From: Jannaschia maritima
GTDB taxonomy: Bacteria > Pseudomonadota > Alphaproteobacteria > Rhodobacterales > Rhodobacteraceae
Direction of reading: 5' to 3'
Length of the DNA stretch: 64,000 nucleotides
Assembly: GCF_030973515.1 (NCBI RefSeq)
Contig: NZ_JARGZA010000011.1
Coordinates: 1 to 64,000 of the forward strand
The stretch's first letter is position 1. Each line of letters begins with the position of its first letter. This document shows positions 9,583 through 18,181 of the stretch, one piece after another. The notes beneath the pieces are model-generated. The model made no database searches, had not been told where the DNA came from, and worked only from the letters and a program-made list of their open reading frames with translations. The position numbers and the translations under genes are program-made.

Positions 9583-10356
9583 TTGCGCGCCGTGGTCGTC
9601 GGGCTCACGATGATGGCCGGTCCGGCGATGGCCTGCATCGGCCAGGGCGAGGGCAGCCAGACGGGTGGCGTCCAGCTCCAGCCCGGACCAAGCGGTTTCT
9701 ATGCTGCCTTCTATGGCTCACCTACCGACATCTACGGCCACGACGTGCTGGGCCGTGCACGCGACGGGCTGACATTGCACCTGCGCTTCGTAAGCTACGA
9801 AGGAGGATGCCGTGATTGGGTCGTGCAATCGGGAGACGGTCACGTATTCGAGGATACCCGTCCTCGGATCACGGATGTTGATAGCGATGGCCGCCCTGAA
9901 CTGGTAGCGGTCCGGTCCTCGTTGACCCAGGGGGCACAACTGGTCGTATATCGGATCGACGACGACAGACTAACGCCTCTCGCCGCGACCCCCTACATCG
10001 GCACCCGCCATCGCTGGCTGGCCCCCGCCGCCTGGGGCGATCTCGACGGCGACGGTGCGTGGGAGGTCGCTTATGTCGACCGTCCCCACCTGGCGAAGGT
10101 GCTCCGGGTCTGGCGGCTGGTGGGCGACGAACTGCGACCGGTCGCAAGCCTCGAGGGCGTGACGAACCACGCCATCGGCCAGCCCTTCATCGAAGGCATC
10201 CAGGCGGACTGCCTCGATGGCGTCCGCTTCACCCTGCGCGACGCCGCCCGCACCCGCACGCTGTCCGTCGCCCTGCGCGGCGATGTGCTGGATGTCCGCG
10301 ACCTGGGCACCGGTACGAATGGCCACGCAACGCTCGGGGACCCATGCGATGCGTAA
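9583..10356 (+). CDS. Secreted FG-GAP/VCBS repeat protein
   Basis: About 257 aa with a hydrophobic N-terminal segment (VVVGLTMMAGPAMA) directly before a Cys; the lipobox is poor, so it may be an ordinary signal peptide. Two Asp-rich calcium-binding-like motifs, DVDSDGRPELV and DLDGDGAWEVA, are typical of FG-GAP/VCBS beta-propeller repeats. The start is uncertain: TTG at 9583 lies 6 nt after the ferredoxin stop with no well-placed Shine-Dalgarno. It overlaps the next gene by 8 nt, suggesting the two secreted proteins are made together. Function is unknown, possibly envelope binding or sensing. Confidence 0.65.
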   Translation: MRAVVVGLTMMAGPAMACIGQGEGSQTGGVQLQPGPSGFYAAFYGSPTDIYGHDVLGRARDGLTLHLRFVSYEGGCRDWVVQSGDGHVFEDTRPRITDVDSDGRPELVAVRSSLTQGAQLVVYRIDDDRLTPLAATPYIGTRHRWLAPAAWGDLDGDGAWEVAYVDRPHLAKVLRVWRLVGDELRPVASLEGVTNHAIGQPFIEGIQADCLDGVRFTLRDAARTRTLSVALRGDVLDVRDLGTGTNGHATLGDPCDA

Positions 10357-10744
10357 GGTCGCCGCCCTGATCGCGTTGCTGGCCGCGCCTGCCGCGGCGC
10401 AGGAAACGCCGGTATCGCCAGCCGAATTCCTGAACCTGGCGGCGGGCAACACCTTGACCTTCGTGATGGCCGGGTCGGGCGACCTGGTAGGGATCGAGCG
10501 GTTCCTATCGCGCGAACGCTCCATCTGGACGCGCGCCGACGGCACCTGCGCCTATGGCGAGATCACGACCGACGACGCGCAGGTCTGCTTCCTCTACGAC
10601 GACGATCCGCTGCGGCTCCATTGCTGGCTGCCGTTCGAGGCGGACGGCAGCACCTTCGTGCGCTCCACCGCCAACGCGGAGGTCCAGCGCATCGCGGAGG
10701 TCGGGCAGTCCCTCCTGGGCTGCGAGGGGGAGCCGATGTCCTAG
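10349..10744 (+). CDS. Small secreted hypothetical protein, paralogue of the gene at 14092-14508
   Basis: 131 aa with a clear signal peptide (MRKVAALIALLAAPAAAQE). The mature part is a compact domain with IWTRADGTCAYGEI, then VCFLYDDDP, then CWLPFE, and a late single Cys. The order of Cys and acidic residues (G.C..G, CF.YD.DP, CW.F/P) is shared with the gene at 14092-14508, so both belong to one small periplasmic family of unknown function. The start at 10349 overlaps the upstream gene. Its TAG lies in a CTAG that also holds the stop of the convergent doxX gene. Confidence 0.75.
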   Translation: MRKVAALIALLAAPAAAQETPVSPAEFLNLAAGNTLTFVMAGSGDLVGIERFLSRERSIWTRADGTCAYGEITTDDAQVCFLYDDDPLRLHCWLPFEADGSTFVRSTANAEVQRIAEVGQSLLGCEGEPMS

Positions 10745-11109
10745 CGGGCCTCCCGCCGGGTCGCGTCCCACGCCACCGCGAGCGCCAGGCACCCGCCCGC
10801 GATCGCCCAGTTCTTCACGAAGATCGACATCTGCCAGGGATCGTCCGGGATCAGGTGGAACACGCTGGTGACCGCGCAATAGGCCGCCAGCGACAGCGCC
10901 ACGGGCGCGACCCTCCACCCCGCCAGCAACGCCAGGGCCGCCGCCGCGTTGTAGGCGGTCGCGGGCCAGACCAGCCAGTCGGGCAGGCCCCGGTCCGTCA
11001 GCAGACCCATCGCCCCGTCCGGGGACAGCGCCTTCTGGAACGTGCCCGCGGCGAACAGGGCCGCGATCAGGATGCGGGCCGCCAGCAGGGCGGTGCGGTG
11101 CCACGTCAT
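10741..11109 (-). CDS. DoxX-like membrane protein
   Basis: 122 aa with four hydrophobic segments, opening LLAARILIAALFAAGTFQKAL, the DoxX/SURF4 pattern. Family members are small four-helix membrane proteins linked loosely to redox stress; no specific activity can be assigned. Its ATG overlaps the purD stop by 4 nt (ATGA), so it is translated as the second gene of a purD operon. The stop codon shares CTAG (10741-10744) with the convergent plus-strand gene. Confidence 0.82.
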   Translation of the reverse strand: MTWHRTALLAARILIAALFAAGTFQKALSPDGAMGLLTDRGLPDWLVWPATAYNAAAALALLAGWRVAPVALSLAAYCAVTSVFHLIPDDPWQMSIFVKNWAIAGGCLALAVAWDATRREAR

Positions 11110-12365
11110 CCCAGCGCCCGCCATCCGATGTCGCGGCGCACGAAGCCGCCCGGCCAGTCGATCCCGTCCACGATGCCGTAGGCCGCGTCGCGCGCCGCGC
11201 GCAGGTCGTCCCCCCGCGCCGCGACACCCAGGGTCCGACCGCCCGCCGACACGTATCCCCCGTCGCGCCGTTCGGTGCCCGCGTGGAACACCATGCGGCG
11301 GCTGTCGCCCTCGAACCCGTCCAGGCCGCCGATGGGCTCTCCCGTCGCGTACCGGCCGGGATAGCCGTCCGCCGCCATCACCACGCAGATCGCGTGGTCG
11401 TCCGCCCAGCGCACCTGCGCGTCCGCCAGCCGGCCTTCGGTGCAGGCGACGATCAGGTCCAGGACCTGCCCCCCCAGCCGCATCGTCAGGCACTGGCATT
11501 CGGGGTCGCCGAAGCGCGCGTTGAACTCGACCAGCGACGGAGCGTCGTCCTCGATCATCAGGCCGGTGAACAGGACCCCGCGGAAGGGCGTCCCCCGCCG
11601 GACCATCTCCGTCGCCACGGGCTGCACGATCTCGCGCAGGGCGCGGGCCTCCACTGCGGACGTCATCACGGGGGCGGGGGAATAGGCCCCCATGCCGCCG
11701 GTGTTCGGCCCCGTATCGCCCTCGCCCACCCGCTTGTGGTCCTGCGCCGTGCCGATGGGCAGCACCGTCTCCCCGTCGACCAGGCAGAAGAACGACGCCT
11801 CCTCGCCCCGCAGGACGGCCTCCAGCACCACCTCCGCCCGGCCGTGCGCACCGGCGAAGACGTCGCGCAGGGCGGCGCGGGCGGTCGATGCGTCCTCGGC
11901 CACCGTCACGCCCTTGCCCGCCGCCAGGCCGTCGGCCTTGACCACGATCGGGGCGCCGACGCGGGCGAGATGCGCCAGCGCCGCGTCGAGGGCGTCGAAC
12001 CGGGCCCAGGCGGCGGTGGGGGCGCCCACGGCATCGCAGATCTCCTTCGTAAACGCCTTCGACGCCTCCAGCCGCGCGGCGGCGGCGGTCGGCCCGAAGC
12101 AGGCGATGCCCGCATCCGCCAGCGCGTCGGCCACGCCCGCGGCCAGCGGCGCCTCCGGCCCGATCACCACGAGGTCGATGCTCTCCTCGTCGGCGAAGGC
12201 CGCCACCGCCGCGCCGTCGCAGATGTCCAGATCCGCCAGGTCCGCGACGCGCCCGATGCCGCCGTTGCCCGGCGCCACGATCAGGCGGTCGCAGCGGGGG
12301 TTCTGCAGGATGGCCCAGGCCAGCGCGTGCTCGCGCCCGCCGGAGCCCAGGATCAGGATGTTCAT
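11106..12365 (-). CDS. purD: Phosphoribosylamine-glycine ligase
   Basis: Joins glycine to phosphoribosylamine using ATP, the second step of purine synthesis. The 419-aa protein opens NILILGSGGREHALAW, has the ATP-grasp core (VKADGLAAGKGV, then EVVLEAVLRGEEASFF), the GPNTGGMGAYSPAP signature, and the Mg-binding VEFNARFGDPECQ. The ATG at 12365 has GGGGGAGG upstream. It is divergent from xseA across 99 bp, a pairing seen in related genomes, and purH of the same pathway lies 10 kb away. Confidence 0.96.
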   Translation of the reverse strand: MNILILGSGGREHALAWAILQNPRCDRLIVAPGNGGIGRVADLADLDICDGAAVAAFADEESIDLVVIGPEAPLAAGVADALADAGIACFGPTAAAARLEASKAFTKEICDAVGAPTAAWARFDALDAALAHLARVGAPIVVKADGLAAGKGVTVAEDASTARAALRDVFAGAHGRAEVVLEAVLRGEEASFFCLVDGETVLPIGTAQDHKRVGEGDTGPNTGGMGAYSPAPVMTSAVEARALREIVQPVATEMVRRGTPFRGVLFTGLMIEDDAPSLVEFNARFGDPECQCLTMRLGGQVLDLIVACTEGRLADAQVRWADDHAICVVMAADGYPGRYATGEPIGGLDGFEGDSRRMVFHAGTERRDGGYVSAGGRTLGVAARGDDLRAARDAAYGIVDGIDWPGGFVRRDIGWRALG

Positions 12366-12449
12366 GGCCACGCCTCCCCCGGTGTCGGCCGGTCCGCGAT
12401 ACGGCGCCGCCCCGCGCCCCGCAACCGCTGGCACCCGCGGAACGCCCGC

Positions 12450-12455
12450 GCTAGC
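12450..12455 (+). promoter_or_regulatory. -10-like hexamer, near-leaderless xseA start
   Basis: GCTAGC sits exactly 9 nt before the xseA ATG (12465) and no Shine-Dalgarno intervenes. The same 9-nt geometry occurs before rsmB, regB and serB. A possible -35 (CTGGCA, 12428-12433) lies 16 nt upstream. Confidence 0.35.
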
Positions 12456-12464
12456 TGTCGGGCC

Positions 12465-14078
12465 ATGGACGACCTGATCGACGACCCCCGCCCCGGCGCG
12501 AACGAGCCGGAGTTCTCCGTGGCCGAGATCTCGGGCGCGGTGAAGAAGACGCTCGAAGGCACGTTCGGCCGCATCCGCGTGCGGGGCGAGGTCGGGCGCG
12601 TGTTCCGCGCCCGGTCGGGCCACCTCTACTTCGACGTCAAGGACGACCGCGCCGTCCTCGCCTCCGTCGTGTGGAAGGGCCAGATCCCCGCCCTGTCCGT
12701 CGTGCCGGAGGAAGGGCTGGAGGTCGTGGCCACCGGCAAGCTGACCACCTTCGGGTCGCAGTCGAAGTACCAGCTGACCGTGGATGAGGTGCAGGTCGCC
12801 GGCGAGGGCGCGCTCCTGGCGATGTTGGAGAAGCGGCGCAGGCAGTTGGGGGCCGAAGGGCTGTTCGACGATGCCCGCAAGAAGCCCCTGCCCTTCCTGC
12901 CCGACGTCATCGGCGTCGTGACCAGCCCCCAGGGCGCGGTGATCCGCGACATCCTGCACCGCCTGCGCGACCGCTTCCCCCGCCACGTCCTGATCTGGCC
13001 CGTGGCCGTGCAGGGCAAGAACTGCGCGCCGGAGGTGTCGCGCGCCATCCGGGGCTTCGACGCGATCCGGCCCGGCGGCCCCGTGCCCCGGCCCGACCTG
13101 GTGATCGTCGCCCGGGGCGGCGGGTCGATCGAGGATCTGTGGGGCTTCAACGAGGAAGCCGTCGTGCGCGCCGCCCACGACTGCACGATCCCCCTGATCT
13201 CCGCCGTGGGGCACGAAACGGACACGACGCTGATCGACCACGCCGCCGACCGCCGCGCGCCCACCCCCACCGCGGCGGCCGAGATGGCGGTGCCGGTGCG
13301 CGCGGACCTGGCGGCGCACGTGGCGACGCTGGGGATGCGGCAGGGGCGCGCGCTGATCGGCCTGACGCGCGCCCGGCGGCAGCGGCTGGGCGACGTCGCC
13401 CGCGCCCTGCCCCGCGCCGACCGCCTGCTGGACCGGCCCCGCACGCGCCTGGACCGATCCGCCGACCGCCTGCCCCAAGCGTTGCGCGCCCGTGCCGGGA
13501 CCGCGCGCCTGGCGCTGTCGCGGCTGTCGGCGCGGGCCGGGCCGCAGGCGCTGCGGACGCGTCTGGCCCGGGCGCGGGGACGGCTGGACGGGCTGGCCAC
13601 GCGCCTGGACCGGGCCCCCGCCGCGCGGCTGGACCGCGCGCGCGCGGCGCTGGACCGCCACGCCCTGCCGCGCCCCGCGCAACTGCTGGACCGCCCGCGC
13701 TTCCGCTTCCGCCAGACCGCCTCTCGCCTGACGGCGGTTCCCCTGCTGCGCCGGATGGACCGCGACGGCGACCGCTTGCGCGCGGCGCTGGCACGCCTGT
13801 CCCGGGCGGCGCGCGTGCGCCAGGACCGCCTGTCCGACCGCCTGGCGGCGCTGGACCGCCTGCGCCGGTCGCTGGGCCACGCCGCCACCCTGGAACGGGG
13901 CTATGCGGTCGTGCGCGGCGACGACGCGGTCGTCACCACGGCGAAGGCCGCGGGGGCCGCCGCCACCTTGGAGATCGAGTTCGCGGACGGTCGGGTGAAG
14001 GCGGGCGGCCCCGGCGGCGGCGGGGCGCGCAGGGCCGCGACGAAGGCGAAGGCCCCCGAGCAGGGCAGCCTGTTCTAG
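12465..14078 (+). CDS. xseA: Exodeoxyribonuclease VII large subunit
   Basis: Degrades single-stranded DNA in both directions together with XseB. The 537-aa protein has the N-terminal OB fold (about 20-110), the catalytic domain with VVTSPQGAVIRDILHRL, ARGGGSIEDLWGFN and SAVGHETD, and a very Arg-rich coiled region (about 290-490) with repeated LDR/DRL motifs, followed by GYAVVRGDD. The C-terminal coiled region is long and unusually basic but in register. No Shine-Dalgarno precedes the ATG. xseB is not in the window. Confidence 0.94.
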   Translation: MDDLIDDPRPGANEPEFSVAEISGAVKKTLEGTFGRIRVRGEVGRVFRARSGHLYFDVKDDRAVLASVVWKGQIPALSVVPEEGLEVVATGKLTTFGSQSKYQLTVDEVQVAGEGALLAMLEKRRRQLGAEGLFDDARKKPLPFLPDVIGVVTSPQGAVIRDILHRLRDRFPRHVLIWPVAVQGKNCAPEVSRAIRGFDAIRPGGPVPRPDLVIVARGGGSIEDLWGFNEEAVVRAAHDCTIPLISAVGHETDTTLIDHAADRRAPTPTAAAEMAVPVRADLAAHVATLGMRQGRALIGLTRARRQRLGDVARALPRADRLLDRPRTRLDRSADRLPQALRARAGTARLALSRLSARAGPQALRTRLARARGRLDGLATRLDRAPAARLDRARAALDRHALPRPAQLLDRPRFRFRQTASRLTAVPLLRRMDRDGDRLRAALARLSRAARVRQDRLSDRLAALDRLRRSLGHAATLERGYAVVRGDDAVVTTAKAAGAAATLEIEFADGRVKAGGPGGGGARRAATKAKAPEQGSLF

Positions 14079-14091
14079 GGGGCGCGCGCCT

Positions 14092-14508
14092 TCAGACCCC
14101 CAGGTCGGGGGCCGGGCATTCCAGCGCCTCGTCCCCCCAGTCGCGGGCGACCAGGTCGGCTGTGGGATCGGCACCCTCGGCCCGGGCGTGGAACGCGCCG
14201 GACGGCATCTCCAGAAAGGTCCAGCATTGCGGCACGGGGTCGGAATCGTACACGAAGCAGATCCGGTCGGATCCGCCCGCGTACCAGATGCCCCGCTCGC
14301 ACGCGCCGTCGTCGAAGGCCCAGATCACCCGGTTCCCGTCAAGGTACTGCTCGGCCCCATAGGGCGCGCCGAAGCGGTCGAACGTCACCGTGCGCCCCTC
14401 CACCATGCGGGCGAACGCGTCCGCGCTGACGGCCCGTTCCGCGGCGGCGGGCGCGGCGGCGACCAGGGCGACCAGGGCGACCGAAAGGCAGGCGGCGGCA
14501 TGGCGCAT
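14092..14508 (-). CDS. Small secreted hypothetical protein, paralogue of the gene at 10349-10744
   Basis: 138 aa with a signal peptide (MRHAAACLSVALVALVAAAPAAAE). The mature domain has VIWAFDDGACERGIWY, ICFVYDSDP and CWTFLEM, the same order as the 10349 gene (IWT..DGTC..G, CF.YDDDP, CW.PF). One late Cys (ECP) could pair with another. Function is unknown; two dispersed copies within 4 kb suggest a small family active in the envelope. It is convergent with xseA, with 13 nt between stops. Confidence 0.75.
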   Translation of the reverse strand: MRHAAACLSVALVALVAAAPAAAERAVSADAFARMVEGRTVTFDRFGAPYGAEQYLDGNRVIWAFDDGACERGIWYAGGSDRICFVYDSDPVPQCWTFLEMPSGAFHARAEGADPTADLVARDWGDEALECPAPDLGV

Positions 14509-14571
14509 GATAGGACCCCACGGATATCCAGCGACGACGCCCGGTATCCGACGCGGGGGCCGGATCGTCCA

Positions 14572-14601
14572 GCGGGTTTGCGTCCGGCGGGTTTGCATCC
14601 G
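14572..14601 (+). repeat. 15-bp tandem direct repeat
   Basis: GCGGGTTTGCGTCCG (14572-14586) is followed at once by GCGGGTTTGCATCCG (14587-14601), one mismatch in 15. It lies in the divergent region between the small secreted gene and ftsY, where an operator would be expected. Confidence 0.6.
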
Positions 14602-14684
14602 CCGGAACCCGCGTCCGGCCTGCCGGCCCCCGGTCCCTTTTCCCCGTCCGCCGTGCCGGCTAGATGGACCCAAAGGGGTGCCCG

Positions 14685-15818
14685 ATGTCGTTCTTCCGCA
14701 AGCTCAAGGACCGCCTGACGCGGTCGTCCTCCCGCCTGGAGGAGGGGTTGGAGGCCATCGTCGAGGATGCGCCCGACGACGCCCCGGACCCCGGCCCGGA
14801 AGCGCAGCCCCCCGACCCAGACCCCACGCCCGCGCCCACACCCCAGCCCGTCCCGACCTCGGCCCCCGCGCCGGCCCCGCCCGCGCCCGCCGCGCCCGAC
14901 CCGGAACCGGCGCCCGCGAAGCCGGGGCTTCTGGGTCGCCTCCTGGGCCGGAAGGCCGACGACGCGCCCCGGCGCGTGCTCGACGACGACATGCTGGAAC
15001 AGTTGGAGGATCTGCTCGTCGCCTCCGACATGGGGGTGGACGCCGCCACCCGCATCGCGGCCAACCTGGCCGAAGGACGCATGGGCCGCCGCCTGTCCGT
15101 GCCCCAGATCCGCGACCTCCTGACCGCCGAGATCGCGCGCGTGATGGAACCCGTCGCCAAGCCGATGCCCCTGTTCCCCCACAAGCCGCAGGTCGTCCTG
15201 GTGGTGGGCGTCAACGGGTCGGGCAAGACGACGACGATCGGCAAGCTGGCCAGCCAGTTCAAGGCGGCGGGCAAGACCGTCGTGATCGCGGCGGGCGACA
15301 CGTTCCGCGCGGCGGCGGTGGAGCAGTTGAAGGTCTGGGGCGACCGCGCGGGCGTGCCCGTGCTGGCCGCCGACCAGGGCACCGACCCGGCCAGCCTGGC
15401 CTTCACGGCGCACGAACGCGCCGAACGCGACGGCGCCGACCTCCTGATGATCGACACCGCCGGACGGCTCCAGAACCGCGCCGACCTGATGGAGGAATTG
15501 GCCAAGATCGTCCGCGTCCTGCGCAAGCGCGACCCCGACGCGCCGCACAACACTCTGCTGGTCCTGGATGCGACGACGGGCCAGAACGCGCTGGAGCAGG
15601 TCAAGGTGTTCCGCCAGATCGCCGACGTCACGGGCCTGGTGATGACCAAGCTGGACGGCACGGCCAAGGGCGGCGTCCTCGTGGCGCTGGCCGACCGCTT
15701 CGGCCTGCCCATCCACGCCATCGGCGTGGGCGAGCAGATCGACGACCTGTCCCCCTTCGACCCGGAGGAGTTCGCGGTCGCCCTCACCGGCGCGGAAATC
15801 GGCGACCCCCCCGCCTGA
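14685..15818 (+). CDS. ftsY: Signal recognition particle receptor FtsY
   Basis: GTPase receptor that docks the SRP-ribosome complex at the inner membrane. The 377-aa protein starts MSFFRKLKDRL (basic amphipathic membrane-targeting helix), followed by a Pro/Ala/Asp-rich linker to about residue 80, and the NG domain: G1 GVNGSGKTTT at 175-184, DTAGR at 257-261, and TKLDGTAKGG near 318. I chose the ATG at 14685 (AAAGGGG 6 nt upstream); an in-frame ATG at 14664 would add seven residues. Confidence 0.95.
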   Translation: MSFFRKLKDRLTRSSSRLEEGLEAIVEDAPDDAPDPGPEAQPPDPDPTPAPTPQPVPTSAPAPAPPAPAAPDPEPAPAKPGLLGRLLGRKADDAPRRVLDDDMLEQLEDLLVASDMGVDAATRIAANLAEGRMGRRLSVPQIRDLLTAEIARVMEPVAKPMPLFPHKPQVVLVVGVNGSGKTTTIGKLASQFKAAGKTVVIAAGDTFRAAAVEQLKVWGDRAGVPVLAADQGTDPASLAFTAHERAERDGADLLMIDTAGRLQNRADLMEELAKIVRVLRKRDPDAPHNTLLVLDATTGQNALEQVKVFRQIADVTGLVMTKLDGTAKGGVLVALADRFGLPIHAIGVGEQIDDLSPFDPEEFAVALTGAEIGDPPA

Positions 15819-15834
15819 CGGTCCGAAGATCGCG

Positions 15835-15908
15835 CTTGGCGGATGTCACGGACGCGTCATACGCTCGTCACGCGATGTTCGTCCGCCGGGCGGACACGAA
15901 CGCATCGC
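15835..15908 (+). promoter_or_regulatory. Possible promoter and leader hairpin of the periplasmic GDPD gene
   Basis: CTTGGC (15835-15840) and CATACG (15858-15863) are 17 nt apart. Downstream, 15872-15908 folds as an imperfect long hairpin: GCGATG pairs with CATCGC, TTCGT with ACGAA, and GTCCG with CGGAC around a CCGGG loop. It ends before the GGGGGAGAG ribosome-binding site. Confidence 0.35.
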
Positions 15909-15928
15909 GACCCTGGGGGAGAGACCTG

Positions 15929-17155
15929 ATGATCCTACGACCGACACTCGCAGTGCTGCTGGGCACCGGCGCCGCGCTGGCCGACGGCCACGCCGCCACG
16001 CAGGGCCTGACCTACGGGACGCGCCCCGCCTATCTGATCGACCAGATGGACGACGGCGCGCTGAAGGACACGCTGCAGGCCTGCCTGGGCCAGACGCCGC
16101 GCACGTCGAAGTTCTCCATCGGGCACCGCGGCGCGCCGCTGATGTATCCCGAGCACACGCGCATCTCGAACGTGGCCGCCGCGCAGATGGGCGCGGGCAT
16201 CCTGGAATGCGACGTCACCTTCACCCAGGACCACGAGCTGGTCTGCCGCCACGCGCAGAACGACCTGCACACCACCACCGACATCCTGCTGACCGACCTG
16301 GCGGACACCTGCGTCACCCCGTTCACGCCCGCCTCCGGCGACGCGTCCGCGACAGCCGAATGCCGCACGTCCGAGATCACGCTGGACCAGTTCCGCACGC
16401 TGACGCCCAAGATGGACGCCGCCGACGGGGACGCCGAAACGGTGGAGGCGTATGTGAACGACGGCGTGGCCGACTGGCGGACGACGCTGTATTCCGCGGA
16501 CAACGCGGGCCTGCTGACGCACGCGGAAAGCATCGCGCTCTTCGACACGCTGGGCGCCGACTTCACGCCGGAGCTGAAGTCGCCCTCGGTCGAGATGCCG
16601 CATGACGGGTTCAGCCAGGAAGACTACGCCCAGAAGCTGGTCGACGAGTACAAGGAGGCGGGGATCGACCCGTCCCGCGTCTGGCTGCAATCGTTCAACT
16701 TGGAGGACGTGCGGTACTGGATCGAGGCCGAGCCGGAGTTCGGGGCGCAGGCCGTCTATCTGATGGACGAGTACGACATCGACGGCTACTCGCCCATGGA
16801 CCCGGACACCTGGCCCGACACGATGGAAGAGTTGGCGGGAATGGGGATCAACTACATCGCGCCGCCGCTCTGGATGCTGGTCACCACCGACGAGGTCGGC
16901 GAGATCGTGCCGTCCGTCCTGGCCGAACGGGCGAACGCCGCCGGGCTGGGGATCATCACCTGGACGCTGGAACGCTCCGGCCCGCTGGACGGCGGCGGCG
17001 GCTGGTACTTCCAGTCGATCGAGGAGGCGACCGACAACGACGGCGTCTACTTCGAGCTGCTGGACGTCCTGGCGCAGGACGTGGGCGTGGCGGGCGTGTT
17101 CAGCGACTGGCCCGCGACGACCACGTTCTACGCCAACTGCCTGGGGCTGGAATGA
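15929..17155 (+). CDS. glpQ: Periplasmic glycerophosphodiester phosphodiesterase
   Basis: Hydrolyses glycerophosphodiesters to glycerol-3-phosphate and an alcohol. The 408-aa precursor has a signal peptide ending ALADG. The catalytic domain opens FSIGHRGAPLMYPEHT, then ILECDVTFTQDHELVCRHA, which supply the catalytic His pair and the Glu/Asp metal ligands, and the long insert with a C-terminal GIITWTLERSG matches periplasmic GlpQ-like enzymes. GGGGGAGAG precedes the ATG. A second, short cytoplasmic GDPD lies at 53527, so the genome separates periplasmic and cytosolic activities. Confidence 0.88.
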   Translation: MILRPTLAVLLGTGAALADGHAATQGLTYGTRPAYLIDQMDDGALKDTLQACLGQTPRTSKFSIGHRGAPLMYPEHTRISNVAAAQMGAGILECDVTFTQDHELVCRHAQNDLHTTTDILLTDLADTCVTPFTPASGDASATAECRTSEITLDQFRTLTPKMDAADGDAETVEAYVNDGVADWRTTLYSADNAGLLTHAESIALFDTLGADFTPELKSPSVEMPHDGFSQEDYAQKLVDEYKEAGIDPSRVWLQSFNLEDVRYWIEAEPEFGAQAVYLMDEYDIDGYSPMDPDTWPDTMEELAGMGINYIAPPLWMLVTTDEVGEIVPSVLAERANAAGLGIITWTLERSGPLDGGGGWYFQSIEEATDNDGVYFELLDVLAQDVGVAGVFSDWPATTTFYANCLGLE

Positions 17156-17198
17156 TCGAGGCGCGGCGGGGGGTGCGGTTCCCCCGCCGCGCGACCCG

Positions 17199-17687
17199 TC
17201 AGGCGAAGGCCGCGTTCGCGTGGACCTTCGCCTGCGGCGACCGCCGCTCGATGATCGCAGCGGCGACCAGGGCGAACAGGACGTGGCCCCACAGCGCGAC
17301 CCAGGTGATGCCGCCGAAGCCCAGGAAGGCGGGCATTCCGGCGACCAGATGCGCCATCACGTAGAGCGCGAAGACCCACAGGCCCACGCCGTAAGCTGCC
17401 GCCACCGCGGACCAGTGCAGGAAGGGCGTCACCTTCGCCGCGATCGGGCGCGCCACCAGGAGGTATCCCAGCGGATAGGCGATTGTCCCCGTCAGGATGT
17501 GCAGCGTGTCGGCCGCGCCTTTGGGCACGGAGCCGAACACGGTGCTCAACGTCGACTGCGCCAGACCCACCGGCGCCAGCTTGGCGAAGCCCAGCAGGGG
17601 CGACAATCCCTGGCCGAACAGGTCGAAGGCGATCGTGGCGAAGGCGCCGGCGGTCAGGACGGTGGCGGCGGTGCGGGCATGGGTCAT
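17199..17687 (-). CDS. Small integral membrane protein of unknown function
   Basis: 162 aa with about five hydrophobic segments and short loops: ATVLTAGAFATIAFDLFG at the start, TIAYPLGYLLVARPIA in the middle, AYGVGLWVFALYVMAHL and HVLFALVAAAII at the end. No catalytic motif is visible, and I do not recognise the family with certainty. GGAGCC lies 5 nt before the ATG at 17687. It is convergent with the GDPD gene, 43 nt between stops. Confidence 0.65.
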   Translation of the reverse strand: MTHARTAATVLTAGAFATIAFDLFGQGLSPLLGFAKLAPVGLAQSTLSTVFGSVPKGAADTLHILTGTIAYPLGYLLVARPIAAKVTPFLHWSAVAAAYGVGLWVFALYVMAHLVAGMPAFLGFGGITWVALWGHVLFALVAAAIIERRSPQAKVHANAAFA

Positions 17688-18181
17688 GGGATGGCTCCGG
17701 TGATTGGTGCGGCGGGTCGTGCCGCGGTTGCGTTGCCCCACCCCTAGCCGGGGCCGCACCAGTCCAGGCAGCCCCCCTCACGCAGGGGTCACGCCGCGCG
17801 ATAGAAGCGCACCGTTCCCGTGATCGACTGAAACAATCGACGGACCGGAAGGGGCATCGTGTTTCAGGCCAAGCGCGATCCGGTGGCCACGCCACCGCCA
17901 CCAAGGCTCGGACATCGGCAGCGAATCGGGAAACCGTCCGACGCCGCGCAGACACGGAGCAGACGCATCGCAGACACGCCCCGCAAGGCCGCCATCCCGC
18001 CCCTGCGCCGCGACGGCGGCCCCCGGACCTCGCCGACGAAGGCCCCGGAACCCCAGGCCCCGTTGACCGAACGCCCCGGCTTGCACGTCCCCCATGCTCC
18101 CGGTCACACTATACCCGACGGCGCCTCCCACCGTCCCGACGTCGGAGAAACCATCGCCGCAGCGCAGCGAACGGCCCCCGG
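17688..18181 (+). other. 494-bp intergenic stretch without a convincing gene
   Basis: Between the membrane-protein start and the truB stop. A GTG at 17859 preceded by GGAAGGGG opens a 131-codon frame, but its product is Pro/Arg/Thr-rich, has no domain and runs into the 3' end of truB, so I do not call it. The only structure seen is a GC-rich inverted repeat around the truB stop (18173-18194). Confidence 0.5.
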
